From Pachypanchax playfairii (lineage: Eukaryota > Chordata > Actinopteri > Cyprinodontiformes > Aplocheilidae): a DNA stretch of 64,000 nucleotides. How positions within the stretch are numbered: the stretch's first letter is position 1; each line of letters opens with the position of its first letter. Positions 1 to 11,590 of the stretch are shown one piece after another. The position numbers and the translations under genes were made by a program. Below the pieces are notes generated by a model. It searched no databases. It saw only the letters and a list, made by a program, of their open reading frames with translations, and was not told the DNA's origin. The stretch spans positions 6,942,099 through 7,006,098 of the forward strand of contig SSNP01000001.1 of the NCBI GenBank assembly GCA_006937955.1, given 5' to 3'.

Positions 1-560
1 TGTTATATTTACCTTTATAATATGCACACTATTTTATCCAGCTCATAAAAGTCACACAAATAAAGTTAGACTGGTGTTACTGAGCTATATAAGATGATTG
101 GGACAATAACTGGTGCGTGTCTTTGAGAGAAACTTGTCATCTAAACCGCGTTCCCACCCATTAACCGTTACGAGACTCTACCTCCATTAAAAGTCTGGAT
201 ATTACTCATATCAGACTCCCAAACAGCTCTGAGTGCTTCATTCAGCGATGTCAGCCTCACATCTCTGATAATTGCCGAGCAGGTCATATATGGAAAAGCA
301 GGAGGAAAAATAGCTTCCTCAAAACATGGCAGATTTAATTTGTCAGCTGGGATGAAAATTGGCCGGCGTGGAAAACAAACGACGGTTACAAGAGGCCGAT
401 AGTAGCAATTCGTCAGAGGAAGATTGAGGAGCTGGTCTAGAGATAGCTCACATCTCCATAAATCATGTTGACAATTGTGTTGAACTGCATGAGGACGAGG
501 TCTCTCATAAAGCCAACCCGAATAGGCGCTGATATAGGACATCTCTCTCACTCTGCCCAG
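1..560. other. Non-coding; conserved-looking block with an open minus-strand frame
   Basis: No recognised gene. Positions 168-551 are open on the minus strand for 127 codons, but the translation shows no domain I know, no clear signal peptide and no coding-like bias. The same stretch is of balanced composition, with homeodomain-like (TGATAATTG) and MEIS-like (TTTGTCAGCTG) words. That suggests a conserved non-coding element rather than a gene. Inference only. Confidence 0.3.
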
Positions 561-2095
561 AAATAGAAGCGACAGCTTGATGCATTAAGGATGACCTGTA
601 ATGGTTGACTGAAACACCGTCTGCACACTCATTTAAACAGGTAATCTGAGTATTTTTACTGAGTTCTAGACCACACGTTCATCAAACTGTGTTACAAGAT
701 TCATTCTTCTTTTCACTTAAAGTTTCAGCTGACAAAGTCTCCCACCCTGTTGTTTACAGCGCTGTGCAAATATTTTAAACCATCTCCAGGTTCTCTGCTA
801 AGCTCAGATGTTCTCGTCATCTTCTGAAGTCGCGTTAATACAGCAGTTCTTTTGCCTGAACATGAAAACACACAAAGCAGATTGAACGTAACAAGCTGCC
901 TTAAAATCTCTCTGAGATGATTTTTACATGTTATTTTATTACTTCATTTCATTCAATATTATATTTTTGCCCAGTTGCAAATTTTCCACATAAATCAGGA
1001 TGCAAAGATTTCTAGTAATAAAGACTCAAATATGCAGATTTATGGAGTCTTGCTGCACAATTTCGAGGAAGGAGCATTTACAGGAAGTGATGAAACACAA
1101 GAACTGGAGATGTAAACAAAGTGATTTACTATGACAGAAAAAGAATCAGAGTGTGTGTTTACAGCTGTGATAAAGTATGATTGTCCTCCCAACATAAAGA
1201 TCCTGTTGACCTGCAGCTGCAGCTCATTTCAAACTCCAGTCCCTTTTTATTTAGAACATTCATGTTCCTCAGCAGAACTCTGCGTGTTGAGAGTGACACA
1301 TTCAGTAAAGAGGATTTCCATGTGATTCTTTCTGCATATTGCTGCTTTGTTTCTGTGCAGTATTAGATTACAGGTGATGTTGTTGATAGAAATAATATTT
1401 GATGTTTAACTCTGAGTGAAAATGACTCGAGCTGCACAGATGATGATGTTCTGACTCAGTGGGTTGGAGTTTGATCCATGGAAAGATTCAAGTCTTTTAT
1501 TTCTGTGTGAGTGATGTCATCATTCTGGGTCTGATTTAGGGAAATACGTTAATGAAGCAGTGTTGTTACAACCAGCTGATATACAGAGTTTCACTGTTTT
1601 ATTAATGAAAACAGCAGCTCACTAATGCTTTTAATGTCCATGTAAGATGGAAACAAAGAGCTGCTTCCTGTTTCATCACTTCCTGTTTCACACAGCACGT
1701 CAAACAACGCAAATTTGTGCTATGATTCATTAAACAAAGTTGAAAGATTTTACTGAGACCTGAACGACTCAGAAACACGTCAAGATCCAGTTCTTCTGTT
1801 GTTTCATGTGTTGACATAAAACCAGCTTCTCTAATGATCTACAAGTTGCTTAATAAACAACAAACATTCATCTGAAAAGGTTTAAGAACTGAAACCGAAT
1901 CTAAAGACCCTGAAAGACCTTCAGAAAGTCTGAGACCTGCAGAACATGTTTAAAGGAAAGTCAGGTGTTACTGAGATTCATTTTCTCCAACAAATCTGTT
2001 TTTTTAATTATGTCAAAGATTTGGGAACATTTTCAGCAGCACACATCAAAACAGCCTTAAAAGTATAAGCCTGTTCAAGTTTGAGCTTCAACTCC
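561..2095. other. Unannotated AT-rich intergenic or intronic DNA
   Basis: Only short chance reading frames on both strands. I see no repeats, RNA genes or splice-bounded coding stretches. Confidence 0.6.
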
Positions 2096-2120
2096 AACAA
2101 ACAAACAAACAAACAAACGG
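2096..2120. repeat. (CAAA)n microsatellite
   Basis: About six tandem copies of the tetranucleotide AAAC, seen directly. A simple replication-slippage tract with no evident function. Confidence 0.9.
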
Positions 2121-4585
2121 TTTTTAACTGAATCAAGAAAAAACCAGAAAGTCATTAAGGTTCACTCACTGCACAGAAACCTCTGCAGATGTCCATTAAG
2201 CTGTTAATCCAAGTGAAATCTGTTGATGGAGCCTCTCATCTTTCTGACATCCATCCTCCACCTGTGTTCTGATGATGGACAGAACCAGGAAACAGAAGTG
2301 GATAAGACTCAAACTGGTATGATCTTACATCCTTATTTACGATGCTCTATAAGTAATATGAGTCCTGACCCGTTGATAGGATCAGTAAATGAAATGAGAT
2401 GATAAAAGTGGAACTTTAATGTCCAACATTACTCCATTACAGGAAGCATTAATGGGATTACAGCCAGGAACTGACTCTGTAATGCATTTCTTGCAGCAGA
2501 AAGGCTGCGACGTGCTGAATGTACATCATCCGTGCTGCACTGCGTGTTGTTCTTCAGGTTCCCAGTAGAATATGAAAGCTTCCTCCTCTTCATTGCCACC
2601 TCTCAGATGAGATGTTTCACCAGATGTTGATTCAAACACTAAACAGATGACAGACGTGAACAGCTGAAGAGAAACATCTAGAGTCCAGCACTCAGCAGGC
2701 CTCCGTCGTGTCTTCTCTCTGTGTGTTTTGTTTACTCACGTCAGACTCGTCTGTTTTGCTTCGGCACTTTTCATCTTCTGCTCCTTTTGGCCTGTTTGCA
2801 GAGATGCTCACTCTTTCATCCTCTCGTGTCTGAATACTAATCATCTTGTAAATTTTCAAATTATAATACAAAAACTAGCAACAGAAAACGTGTCGCACAC
2901 TGAACTGTGTAGTTGCTGGAGAATGGAACAGACCGCTGCAGCATTTTTCATGAGAAGTGATTTATTTTAGCTGCTATAATAAACATTAAATTCAGCCAGC
3001 GAAGCCAAAGGCGTGAAGCCTCGTCCGCCAAGCAAATCAAACGTTACTCAGACAGATTCAACAGCTCTGAATTCACTATTTTCTCTTCTAATTATATAGA
3101 TCCTTTCAATTTGAGTCACAATAGAAACGCAGAGGGAGGGGAAATGATCCTGCACTGAACAAAGAAATGAAAGTGAGATAATCTGCTTCATTGAATCTCT
3201 TATCATCTCATATTGTCACATAAAGTACTTAAAGCTAACAAATCTAAATGCCTTTGTTGTTAATACCTGTCAAGTTTTAAACTATCCCCATCAAAGTTTC
3301 ATCAGGGAGGCAGATTTTTTCAGCATCACTCAACAGAAAATCCACAGAGAGGCAGAGACGCGTCTGTAGTTCACTTGTAACCTGCAGCTACATATAACAT
3401 GTGGTCTGGCATGTTTCAAAATAAGACTCTGGGAAATGTCAGGAAATGACAAACTCAGGTTGACATTTACACCGGAGGAGGAAGGAAAAATCCAGACAAA
3501 AACACGACGTTTGACACAACACCTGGAACTTACACGTCAGATAACGAGTTGAATTCTTTTTAAATAATAATGAGATGTAGTTTACAGCAACTAATTCTGT
3601 TTGTGCTCGCTGTGTTCATTTGCACTGAAGTCATTTAATAGTGGGAGCTAAGGTGCACTTATTATGAATGAACTGTTTTCTTGTGCCGCCTCTCCTTCTT
3701 CTTAATTTGTGTCTGACTCTTTAAATATTTAGAAGTAGAAGTGAAGTGACTTGAAGCGGGTTGTTGTACGAGACATTAAACATATGGTCACAGTCGGGCT
3801 CGTTAGCTCGTCTTATCACGTGTTAGAAAGTGATTATCATATCTTTTATTTTCACAAGTTGACAATGAACAAAGTGTGAAATAAAAAGTGTTAAATTAAT
3901 TTGTATGTAGCAACAAATCCATTAAATATCTAACTTCTTGTAGTGATTTTATCATCTAAAACAATAAGAACTTTTATTATAAAATACAACCTGTTTGAAA
4001 TAATAGAAACATTTAATTTATTCTGCGTGCTTTTCAAACTCATTTTATATTCTGGGAGTCCTGAAACCTCCCTGATAAACAAGCTAGCTACAGTTTCACT
4101 GAAGCAATGTTTGTAAGGGAAAACTAGTTAAAATAATATAAAGTTTAAACTACTTGAATTGATTTTAAATGTTTTTGTTTTGTAAACCTCTTTAAACACA
4201 TTATAATCTTATAATGTTGTAAATTCTGGTCACTTTTAATATAATAAATAAATTCAATTTTAAAGTAAAATTCCACTGAAAGGGTACAATGTTTTTTCAA
4301 ACTGAAATCTTCTTTATTGGAAGATTTTTCAATTTAAAATTCATCCAAACTTATAATTTCGCTCCAGTTTTTCCTTGAAGTTTGTGGTTTCGACCTGAGA
4401 CTCATGAACCGTCTCAGGATGAAGCAGGAAGAGAAACCGATTCAACAGCTGATTGTAGATGATCAGACTTGTGCTGTGATTTCCTTTCAACATGTTTTAT
4501 TCTGTCTCATCTGCTGCAGGAGACCCCTGAGCTCTCAAAGAGGACACGGGTAATGTTCTTTCAAACGAAAGAATAAGACGGAGAC
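2121..4585. other. Unannotated AT-rich DNA
   Basis: No reading frame above about 80 codons and none with a recognised domain. The region becomes very AT-rich from about 3,800 to 4,350. No transposon ends recognised. Confidence 0.6.
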
Positions 4586-4612
4586 GGGGGGGCGGGGTGG
4601 GTGGGGTGGGGG
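4586..4612 (+). other. G-quadruplex-capable G-run cluster
   Basis: Runs of seven, four, three, four and six G separated by single bases fit the loose G-quadruplex pattern (four or more runs of at least three G with short loops). The flanking DNA to about 4,760 is richer in GC than its AT-rich surroundings. Folding is inferred and any regulatory role is unproven. Confidence 0.6.
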
Positions 4613-4860
4613 AGTCTCTTCAGAAGAGGGCTGTGACTGCGGCTGATCTCTTTTGAACCTGGGATCAAACGGCTCATCTATGTTTGTGTGTGGAGGGGGG
4701 ATATGGCGGCTGCTCCACCCCGCCACTCCCAGCCATCACTGAAACAAGGCGTCTGCGATGTCGGCGCCATCAAACGCTAAAAAAACACAAGAGACTCTGG
4801 CAGAGTTTGAGCGAAGTGATCTCACTGCAGCTCGAGAAAACAAACTGTACTGTAAAAAAA

Positions 4861-5009
4861 CACGGTTACTGAAGTAATTTTAATTTGAAGAGAGTGTTTC
4901 AAAATAAAATCCATCTTTATTCTTGTTATTTTACTTTAAAGAGAATCTTTCAAAATAAAACACAGTTACTGAAGTTATTTTACTTTAAAGAGAGTGTTTC
5001 AAAATAAAA
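4861..5009 (+). repeat. Short tandem repeat, three diverged ~50-bp units
   Basis: Three head-to-tail units of about 49-51 bp (4861-4909, 4910-4960, 4961-5009). Each ends in GTGTTTCAAAATAAAA or a close variant. Units 1 and 3 are the most alike; unit 2 differs in its first third. A local minisatellite, not coding. Confidence 0.8.
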
Positions 5010-6896
5010 CATATTATTAAAAATGGAAAGATGACTGTTTGAATAATAAAAACAACATTGTAATAGTCTGGTATATAATAAATAGATTTTAAACAGACAA
5101 TCTATACGGAAGTGTCACAATTTGTATGTAAAATGACACAACATGAACAACTTGTTACCAGCTCATTGGTGTCAAACTTTAACTTGAATATAAACATTTG
5201 TTACAGAAATTAATAGATTTTATAAAAGATTATTTTTTTATATTTATCAATGTTAAAAAACATTTTAGAGAACGTGATCTCCTCCATCCACCAGGAGGTG
5301 CTGCAGCCATTTCACAGCCTTCTTTAACACATGAAAAAAGACATTTTGTATTATAAACATAAGTGTTTAAGAGTTTGTATATCAGTAAAATATTATAATA
5401 AAAATATTACAATCCTGTTCCAGAGTCGATATATTATGTGTTTTTAACTGTTCAATATTTCTTTATAAAATGAAACTTTTTTCTAAAATGTGCAAAGATT
5501 TAGTTTATAATAAAACTTTCTTGTACAGTGTTGTGCATTTGGATTTAACTTGTGTTTTGCTCATGCATCATCTCTTTCATGTATGTTCTCCAAACTGAAG
5601 GCAGAGATTGGATAGTTAATTTGGCCCCTGGGGGCCAAAATGAGCTCAATAATGGGGTTTGGTTGCATATTTAAAAGCCCCCTGCTATTAAAAAAAACTA
5701 ATTTGGCTTGCTGAAGTTTAAAATATGACTTGACTTTATGTAAAAAAAATCAAACAATAAGGGACAACCTAACATCTTCCTGGGCATGAGGGGGCCGAGC
5801 AGCTTTCTGTAAACAGCACTGGCATTTCTGCAGCTTATTAAATCGAACGTGTTGGCATACAGCTGCTCAGCAACACATCCAGCACACAGCAGTGTTTCCG
5901 ACCATCTGTTTGCTATTCTTTTGTCTTTTTATTTTGTTTTCCATCTGTAACAACTTTCCAGGAACGACTTTTCTACATTCTCATTTAAAGTCAACAGAGA
6001 GTTTCTATAGTTTATTATCATAAAACATTTACTAAACCAGTTAACTGAACCAGGAGTGGTTTGATGTTACTGTATGGATGTTTGTCTGGAGAAGAGGGAG
6101 TCAGACTTGTCAGGGAAACGCTGAAACCACTGATTTATTGTTTCACCTGAAACAAACAGTCAATCTTTCCCGTCTTGGTAAAACAGCACGAGACTTCTCT
6201 GACTTGGTTTCTGTTGCCTACATGGTTCCGAATATTGATCGAATGCCTCAGGACATGAAAGAAAAACAATGACAGAAACTCCGATAGAAGCTTTCCACCC
6301 AGTCGGAGATCATCTTAACTTGAGTCACATGTCCTTCAAAAAAAAAAAAAAAAAAAAGGAAACCTGCTTCAGTTGACTGACTTTCACTATTTCACAGCTG
6401 CAGATGTTGATGATGATAACAGCATCACAAGGCCACTTTAAAAATGTGTCCATAAGTGTGTTTGTATGTGCACGGACCCTGATCTTCTCTTTCATCCCAG
6501 CATCTGTGGCAGGCTGCCACAGGCCCATATCATTTACCACAATACACCTGTTGGGCTGAATTTGAAACCTGAAGATAATGGATTGGAGTTCAAAGAGGAG
6601 AATGTGGACAGGAAACTTTTCCAGAGGTCATATTTCATGAGCAATCTCCTCTGATGCAAACACACACACACATACGCCCTCATACTCACACGTTCCAGAG
6701 AAAGAATTAAACATCAATGTGCTGAAGCCTGAACTGGTTGCAGGTTTCACATCGAGTCAGGAATCAAAAAGAAGCCAAAACACGGTTCAATTTCTGTAAA
6801 TATGATCAAAGACAACGTGGAATCTTTGTTCTCTCAGGTGTGAAATGGGATATGCGACTGTAAAACATGATGTGGGACGTTCCTGGTGCGCATATG
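5010..6896. other. Unannotated AT-rich DNA with a poly-A run
   Basis: No recognised gene. A 20-base poly-A tract lies at 6338-6357 and a short CA repeat at 6660-6671. The poly-A run has no recognisable SINE or LINE body next to it, so I do not call a retroposon. Confidence 0.6.
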
Positions 6897-7125
6897 GTCT
6901 AAACCAGGGGTGTCAAACTCCAGGCCTCGAGGGCCACTATCCTGCATGTTTTAGATGTTTCCCTGTTTCAACACACCTGATTCAAATGAACAAGTCGTTA
7001 ACAGGCTTCTGAAGGACTTGTTGAAATACAGAGGATTTGAATCAGGTGTGTTGAAGCAGGGAAACATCTAAAACATGCAGGATAGTGGCCCTCGAGGCCT
7101 GGAGTTTGACACCCCTGGTCTAAAC
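6897..7125. mobile_element. hAT-type MITE with perfect 8-bp target-site duplication
   Basis: The element is 6905-7117 (213 bp). It begins CAGGGGTGTCAAACTCCAGG and ends with the reverse complement. The terminal inverted repeats extend about 80 bp with one obvious mismatch, so nearly the whole element folds on itself. It is flanked by GTCTAAAC at 6897-6904 and 7118-7125, an exact 8-bp duplication of the kind hAT transposases make. It has no coding capacity and would depend on an hAT transposase elsewhere. The clean ends suggest a fairly recent insertion. Decayed relatives lie at about 28578-28762 and 28905-29085. Confidence 0.93.
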
Positions 7126-8937
7126 TGAGCCTGATTCTTCATGCATGGTTACTGTATTATGGAGCACAGTCAGTGCCAAATGCAAAAATAACAGCTGAAA
7201 AAGTCTGTTTTATGAATTTTAAAAACTGTTTGCCTGGATTCTAAATATATATACAAATCAGTAAAAAAAAACAACAAATAAAATGGAGCTTTGTATTTAT
7301 AGAATCACTGTTCATCTGAAAAGACTCATTTTGTTATTGAATGAGGGATTTTCAGGTCAAACACTGAATGAATAACTTCTAAATGTCTCACAAGCAAAAA
7401 GACAAAGAATCTTAGATACTTTATCATCCATCTGTCAGAAAAACCGAATGCAATGTTTCACATCAGTCAATCAGGATCTCAGTCTGCAGTAAGTTACACC
7501 TGATTTAACAATTTACATAAACTAAAAACAGAAGACAAGGAAGGAACCAAATATTGGGGAAATTGTACAGCCTCTGATTGTTGTCCAAAACAATGGACAC
7601 AGCTCCATCAATAATCCATATGGAGGTCAGATATTTTAACCGAAATGCAATCCCACAATTATCCAGTACAAGTGTGTGAATTATTTAAAGTTATTTGGAT
7701 TCCAACTGTGAATCGTAACCAGAAGGAGAAGTCCAGGCCTGGAGATGTGCCATCCATTATTCAGCTCAGACTCAGAGTCACATGGCAGATTTACAAACTC
7801 GACTTGTCCACAGATGGAAGACGGTGGTACATTCCAGCATCATAAATGATCTCGACTCACAAACTGCAGATTCAGGTGCCACAGAGTTCCTGCAGCTCAT
7901 ACGTTAGCTGCAACAAGTCAAACTCGTTCAAACTTATTTTGCATATTGCAGGTTGTATTTTGTTGAATATATCCTGCGGGATTTTCTTGTCTGTTTCAGT
8001 TTGAATCACATGGTGCATCAAATCACAGAAAATAATCACAATCTTTTCGACAGCAGCTGCTGAGTGAGTGATTGCGCTTGATGATGCTGCCAGTGTTGGA
8101 GTTCTTTCTTTTATTTTGGTCATTTAAAGTCTACTGCTACTTTAATTGGATGCTTTTTGGACTGGATCTGAGTGTCCTTGGACTCTCTTCAGCTTGGGTC
8201 ATTTCTCTCTCAGAATAAATTCATCCACAGATTGAAACCAAAACAGTTTTCCAAGCAACAATTTAAGCAGTTAATTAACAGAGCTGGCACACACATTAAT
8301 ACACCACATCCGGTTGAAAAAAAGAGCGTGAAAATGTGCAGAGAGGGAAGCATCCTGCTGGGAGCTGCAGCATGTAGGAACCTAATGGATCTGTGGGTCA
8401 GATTTATGGCAGCTCATCCCTTCCACTGCGACGGGATAGAAAAAAGTTAACTGGAGCACACCAGCTCCAGACGCTATAATTCATCCCTCGCTCCGCTCCA
8501 TTTTATTCAGCAGAGTACGTTGGTGAGGATTTAGTTCTTTTTTTTTTGGCTAATAAAACATAATCGGAGTCTGCCAGAACCAAGGTCGACCTGTTTTCCT
8601 TATTCATTGTGATGATCATTTTGGCCTCTATTGAAGGTCGATGAGCCGCTCGGTTAGAAGATTGATTGTGTTGAGGAAGTTTAATTTTCAGTTAATTGCT
8701 GATGATATTTTACATGTTATTCTACATGGTTTTCCAGATGGTTTAATTCAGAGTATGAAAACAGAGAAGGTGGATTAAACAGAGTCACAGTGACCACTAC
8801 TCACCTGTTACTAGTTCTTTGATTGGTCTACAGCAGTGTTTTAGCTCCGCCTCTTTTCACTCATCTGTCACTGAAACAACAACCTGGACGTTCCCTGATA
8901 CACCAGCAAAACAAAACCTGTTAACTAGCAGTCCATA
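7126..8937. other. Unannotated DNA
   Basis: Reading frames of up to 92 codons occur on both strands (for example 8172-8450 plus and 7872-8123 minus). None has a recognised domain or a splice-bounded context, and they overlap or sit in non-repetitive sequence with no other coding signal. Nothing else recognised. Confidence 0.55.
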
Positions 8938-8938
8938 C

Positions 8939-8996
<58 letters not shown>
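8938..8996. repeat. (CTGT)n microsatellite, about 15 units
   Basis: A perfect tetranucleotide array. It gives the chance frame 8819-9049 its repeated LSVC residues, which should not be read as a protein. Confidence 0.97.
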
Positions 8997-8997
<1 letters not shown>

Positions 8998-9370
8998 TCA
9001 TAAAAACAACGTTATAATGTTTTTCCCACAACAAATGAGCAACAATTGATCGACACACATCACAGTGTTAGTAAGTACAGAAAGGTTTAACTTTGTAACT
9101 AGTTGTGATAAACCCAACCAGCATCAAACATCAGTAACAACTCTGTAAACTCTTAGATGACGTTAAGTTTCATCACACTTCCTGGTTTTACCATCAGGAG
9201 GAACATCATCAAGGTAAAATGATTCAGACCACGAAGCCTGAGAGAAATAAATATTATTGATGTTGGTCCAACAACAACAAAATCTATTTAAACAGAAGAT
9301 CTCAGACGTGGAAGAGCTCAAGAACAACAAGGAGCAGGCTCAGACTGAACCACAACCATGGACCCCCAAA
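8997..9370. other. Unannotated DNA before the minisatellite
   Basis: Unique sequence with no gene recognised. It becomes purine-rich from about 9,290 as it approaches the 22-bp minisatellite. Confidence 0.6.
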
Positions 9371-9595
9371 CCAGAGATCCCCTCCTTCTAAACCAGAGAC
9401 CTCCTCCTTCTAAACCAGAGACCCCATCCTTCTAAACCAGAGACCCCATCCTTCTAAACCAGAGACCCCATCCTTCTAAACCAGAGACCCCATCCTTCTA
9501 AACCAGAGACCCCGTCCTTCTAAACCAGAGACCCCAACAGAGACCCCCTCCTTCTAAACCAGAGACCCCCTCCTTCTAAAACAGAGACCCCCAAA
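9371..9595 (+). repeat. 22-bp minisatellite running into an assembly gap
   Basis: About ten head-to-tail copies of a 22-bp unit of the form CCAGAGACCCCNTCCTTCTAAA. There are nearly exact units from 9371 to 9524, a truncated unit at 9525-9537, then further units up to the gap. The variable base after CCCC distinguishes sub-types (CAT, CCT, CGT). The array is cut by the run of N, so its true length is unknown. Short translated frames here are repeat artefacts. Confidence 0.96.
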
Positions 9596-9727
9596 NNNNN
9601 NNNNNNNNNNNNNNNNNNNNNNNNNNNNNNNNNNNNNNNNNNNNNNNNNNNNNNNNNNNNNNNNNNNNNNNNNNNNNNNNNNNNNNNNNNNNNNNNNNNN
9701 NNNNNNNNNNNNNNNNNNNNNNNNNNN
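9596..9727. other. Assembly gap (132 N)
   Basis: A run of 132 unknown bases. The right edge begins with about 11 C (9730-9740) and is not a minisatellite unit, so the array probably ends inside the gap or was collapsed during assembly. Confidence 0.99.
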
Positions 9728-11499
9728 AGCCCCCCCCCCCTCTCGTTGTGTTTTTGGACCTGCACTCAGTGTCGTTCACATGTAAACAGACAGTTTGTAA
9801 CTTTCAAACATCGTCGGGTTTTTTCAGCAGTTTTCTTGTTCTGATGTTTCTTCTTCTACAGTTATTACGAACAGCTTCTACGTTATGAATTATACTCGTC
9901 ATTATCTGCAGTCTTGGGATTTGCTTCACTAATAATCAAATAGAAAAGAATGTGCAGCTCAGCAGCAGTTCATTAAAAACCCACAGACTTCCTTCCAGTA
10001 TGTTTCGCTACACATTTATTTTTTCAGACCAAACCAAAGACTGCAGAGAGAGTTCACATGTCCGTATCAACACACATCCACCTCATTTAAAAAACATTTT
10101 CACCTCAATCTCAAAACCCTGTTAGTGTAAAACCCTGATAATATTATTGTGCAGAACTCTAATATTAACAAACCAATTACATGCAACCAATTATCCAAGA
10201 ATTAATCTAAAAAAAATACACATTTTAATACTTTAAACCAACTACAGGAGCAGTTTGTATACATAAAAATCTTCTGATCAGTTTGGTGTTAATGTTTTTA
10301 TTAAGTGAGGTACATTATTGTGCGCTAACGTAAATCCTAAATGCTGTTCCATGATGTAAATTTCCCTGCAGTGTTTGCACACTGACATCAGGAAGTTAGC
10401 TGCTGGTTTTAAACGCAGGAAGTCGAGGGATGGACTCATTACTTGGAGATGTATTAGCGATGTTTGAACTGACAGTTTAAATTGCGGCTGTACTTTTAGC
10501 TGCCTCGGTACATTTGTCTCTGAGTGTTAAACAGATGCTTCTGTGTTTGAAAGTGAAGGCCGTTCTGCGGTAAATGAGCAAAACTGTTCGTAAACTTTTA
10601 TAAATACATTGAAATTAGAAGAAACAGCGACTGCAGCTCATTATAAAGTTGGAGATGAACATTCATGTACAATATGAACCACGAGCACCGACGTCTATAA
10701 GATCTGTTCTGCTAGTTTTACTTTCTTCACAACCAAGTGTGAAGCAAAGTCCTTCACTGTAACACACAGAAATATGATATCTAATGGTTATTTCACTAAT
10801 TTTAGTGTATAAATATCAATATTTAAACAGCAAATACTAACCCAGAACCAATAATGAAAAGAAAAATAATCTAAAACCCCTTATTGATATTTATATTACT
10901 CCAATAATTATAATCATTTATAATATTTGAACTCAATTAGATCTGAAATAAAAAAAAATGAAACTGAATTTTTTTTCTTTAGCTGAATGTTTTCAAAGGA
11001 TCTAAAGTAGCTTCTCTATATAAATATTTAAACTCAATTATCTCTCTTGTCTTCAATTTAATCCAAAAACATTTAAGTATTTTTGCCGTCAAAGTTCTAA
11101 CTGTACGTATGATAATCGCTCTGGTATTCCTTGACAGAACTCTGTAGTTAATGACTTTTTATCTACAGTGACGCCAGATTTCAGCTCAATATCTGTAAAA
11201 TTCACTGTGGGGGCCATCTTGAATTGGGTTGACTCCAAAGGTCAACCTGTTTAATCAGTTTAATCAGTCCTTTGGAAATGAAAGACGCTCTGTGAGGATG
11301 GAAACATCTGGACAGAGAAGACAGATGTTCTGAAGTCGTATATGTTAAACAGGAAAACCCAAACGGAGGAGCAGGTCTCAGGTTTCAGCTCTCTGGTACC
11401 CACAATGCACCTCTTCTCCTCAGGCAGTCTCACAATCATCCAAACTGTCAAACACATTCCTGCAACATCTGACATAAACAAGTCTCAGGTAACCATGAC
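9728..11499. other. Unannotated AT-rich DNA
   Basis: No recognised gene or repeat. Very AT-rich from about 10,740 to 11,060. Confidence 0.6.
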
Positions 11500-11590
11500 A
11501 GGAGAGACGGGGTGGGGGGGTCAGGTATAACCAGGACCACCTGACTCATGATCAGAACTGAAGAAGCCTTTGGATGAAGGTGAAACAGTG
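11500..11590 (+). mobile_element. Possible Penelope-like retroelement tail fragment
   Basis: Contains a G-rich run, then ACTGAAGAAGCC followed by TTTGGATGAAGGTGAAAC. This order resembles a conserved non-coding tail of Penelope-like elements that is common in fish genomes. The comparison is from memory and by eye. No GIY-YIG or reverse-transcriptase coding remains nearby. The left edge is uncertain: sequence from about 11340 may also belong to it. Confidence 0.4.

Noticed and set aside
4535..4726. Pro-rich 63-codon minus-strand frame
   Set aside because: The prolines come from the G-run tract read on the other strand.
6338..6357. Poly-A tract as a processed pseudogene or SINE tail
   Set aside because: No recognisable body or target-site duplication beside it.
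8819..9049. 76-codon plus-strand frame with repeated LSVC
   Set aside because: The repeated residues come from the CTGT microsatellite.
9520..9779. Two minus-strand frames spanning the N gap
   Set aside because: They exist only because unknown bases do not encode stops.
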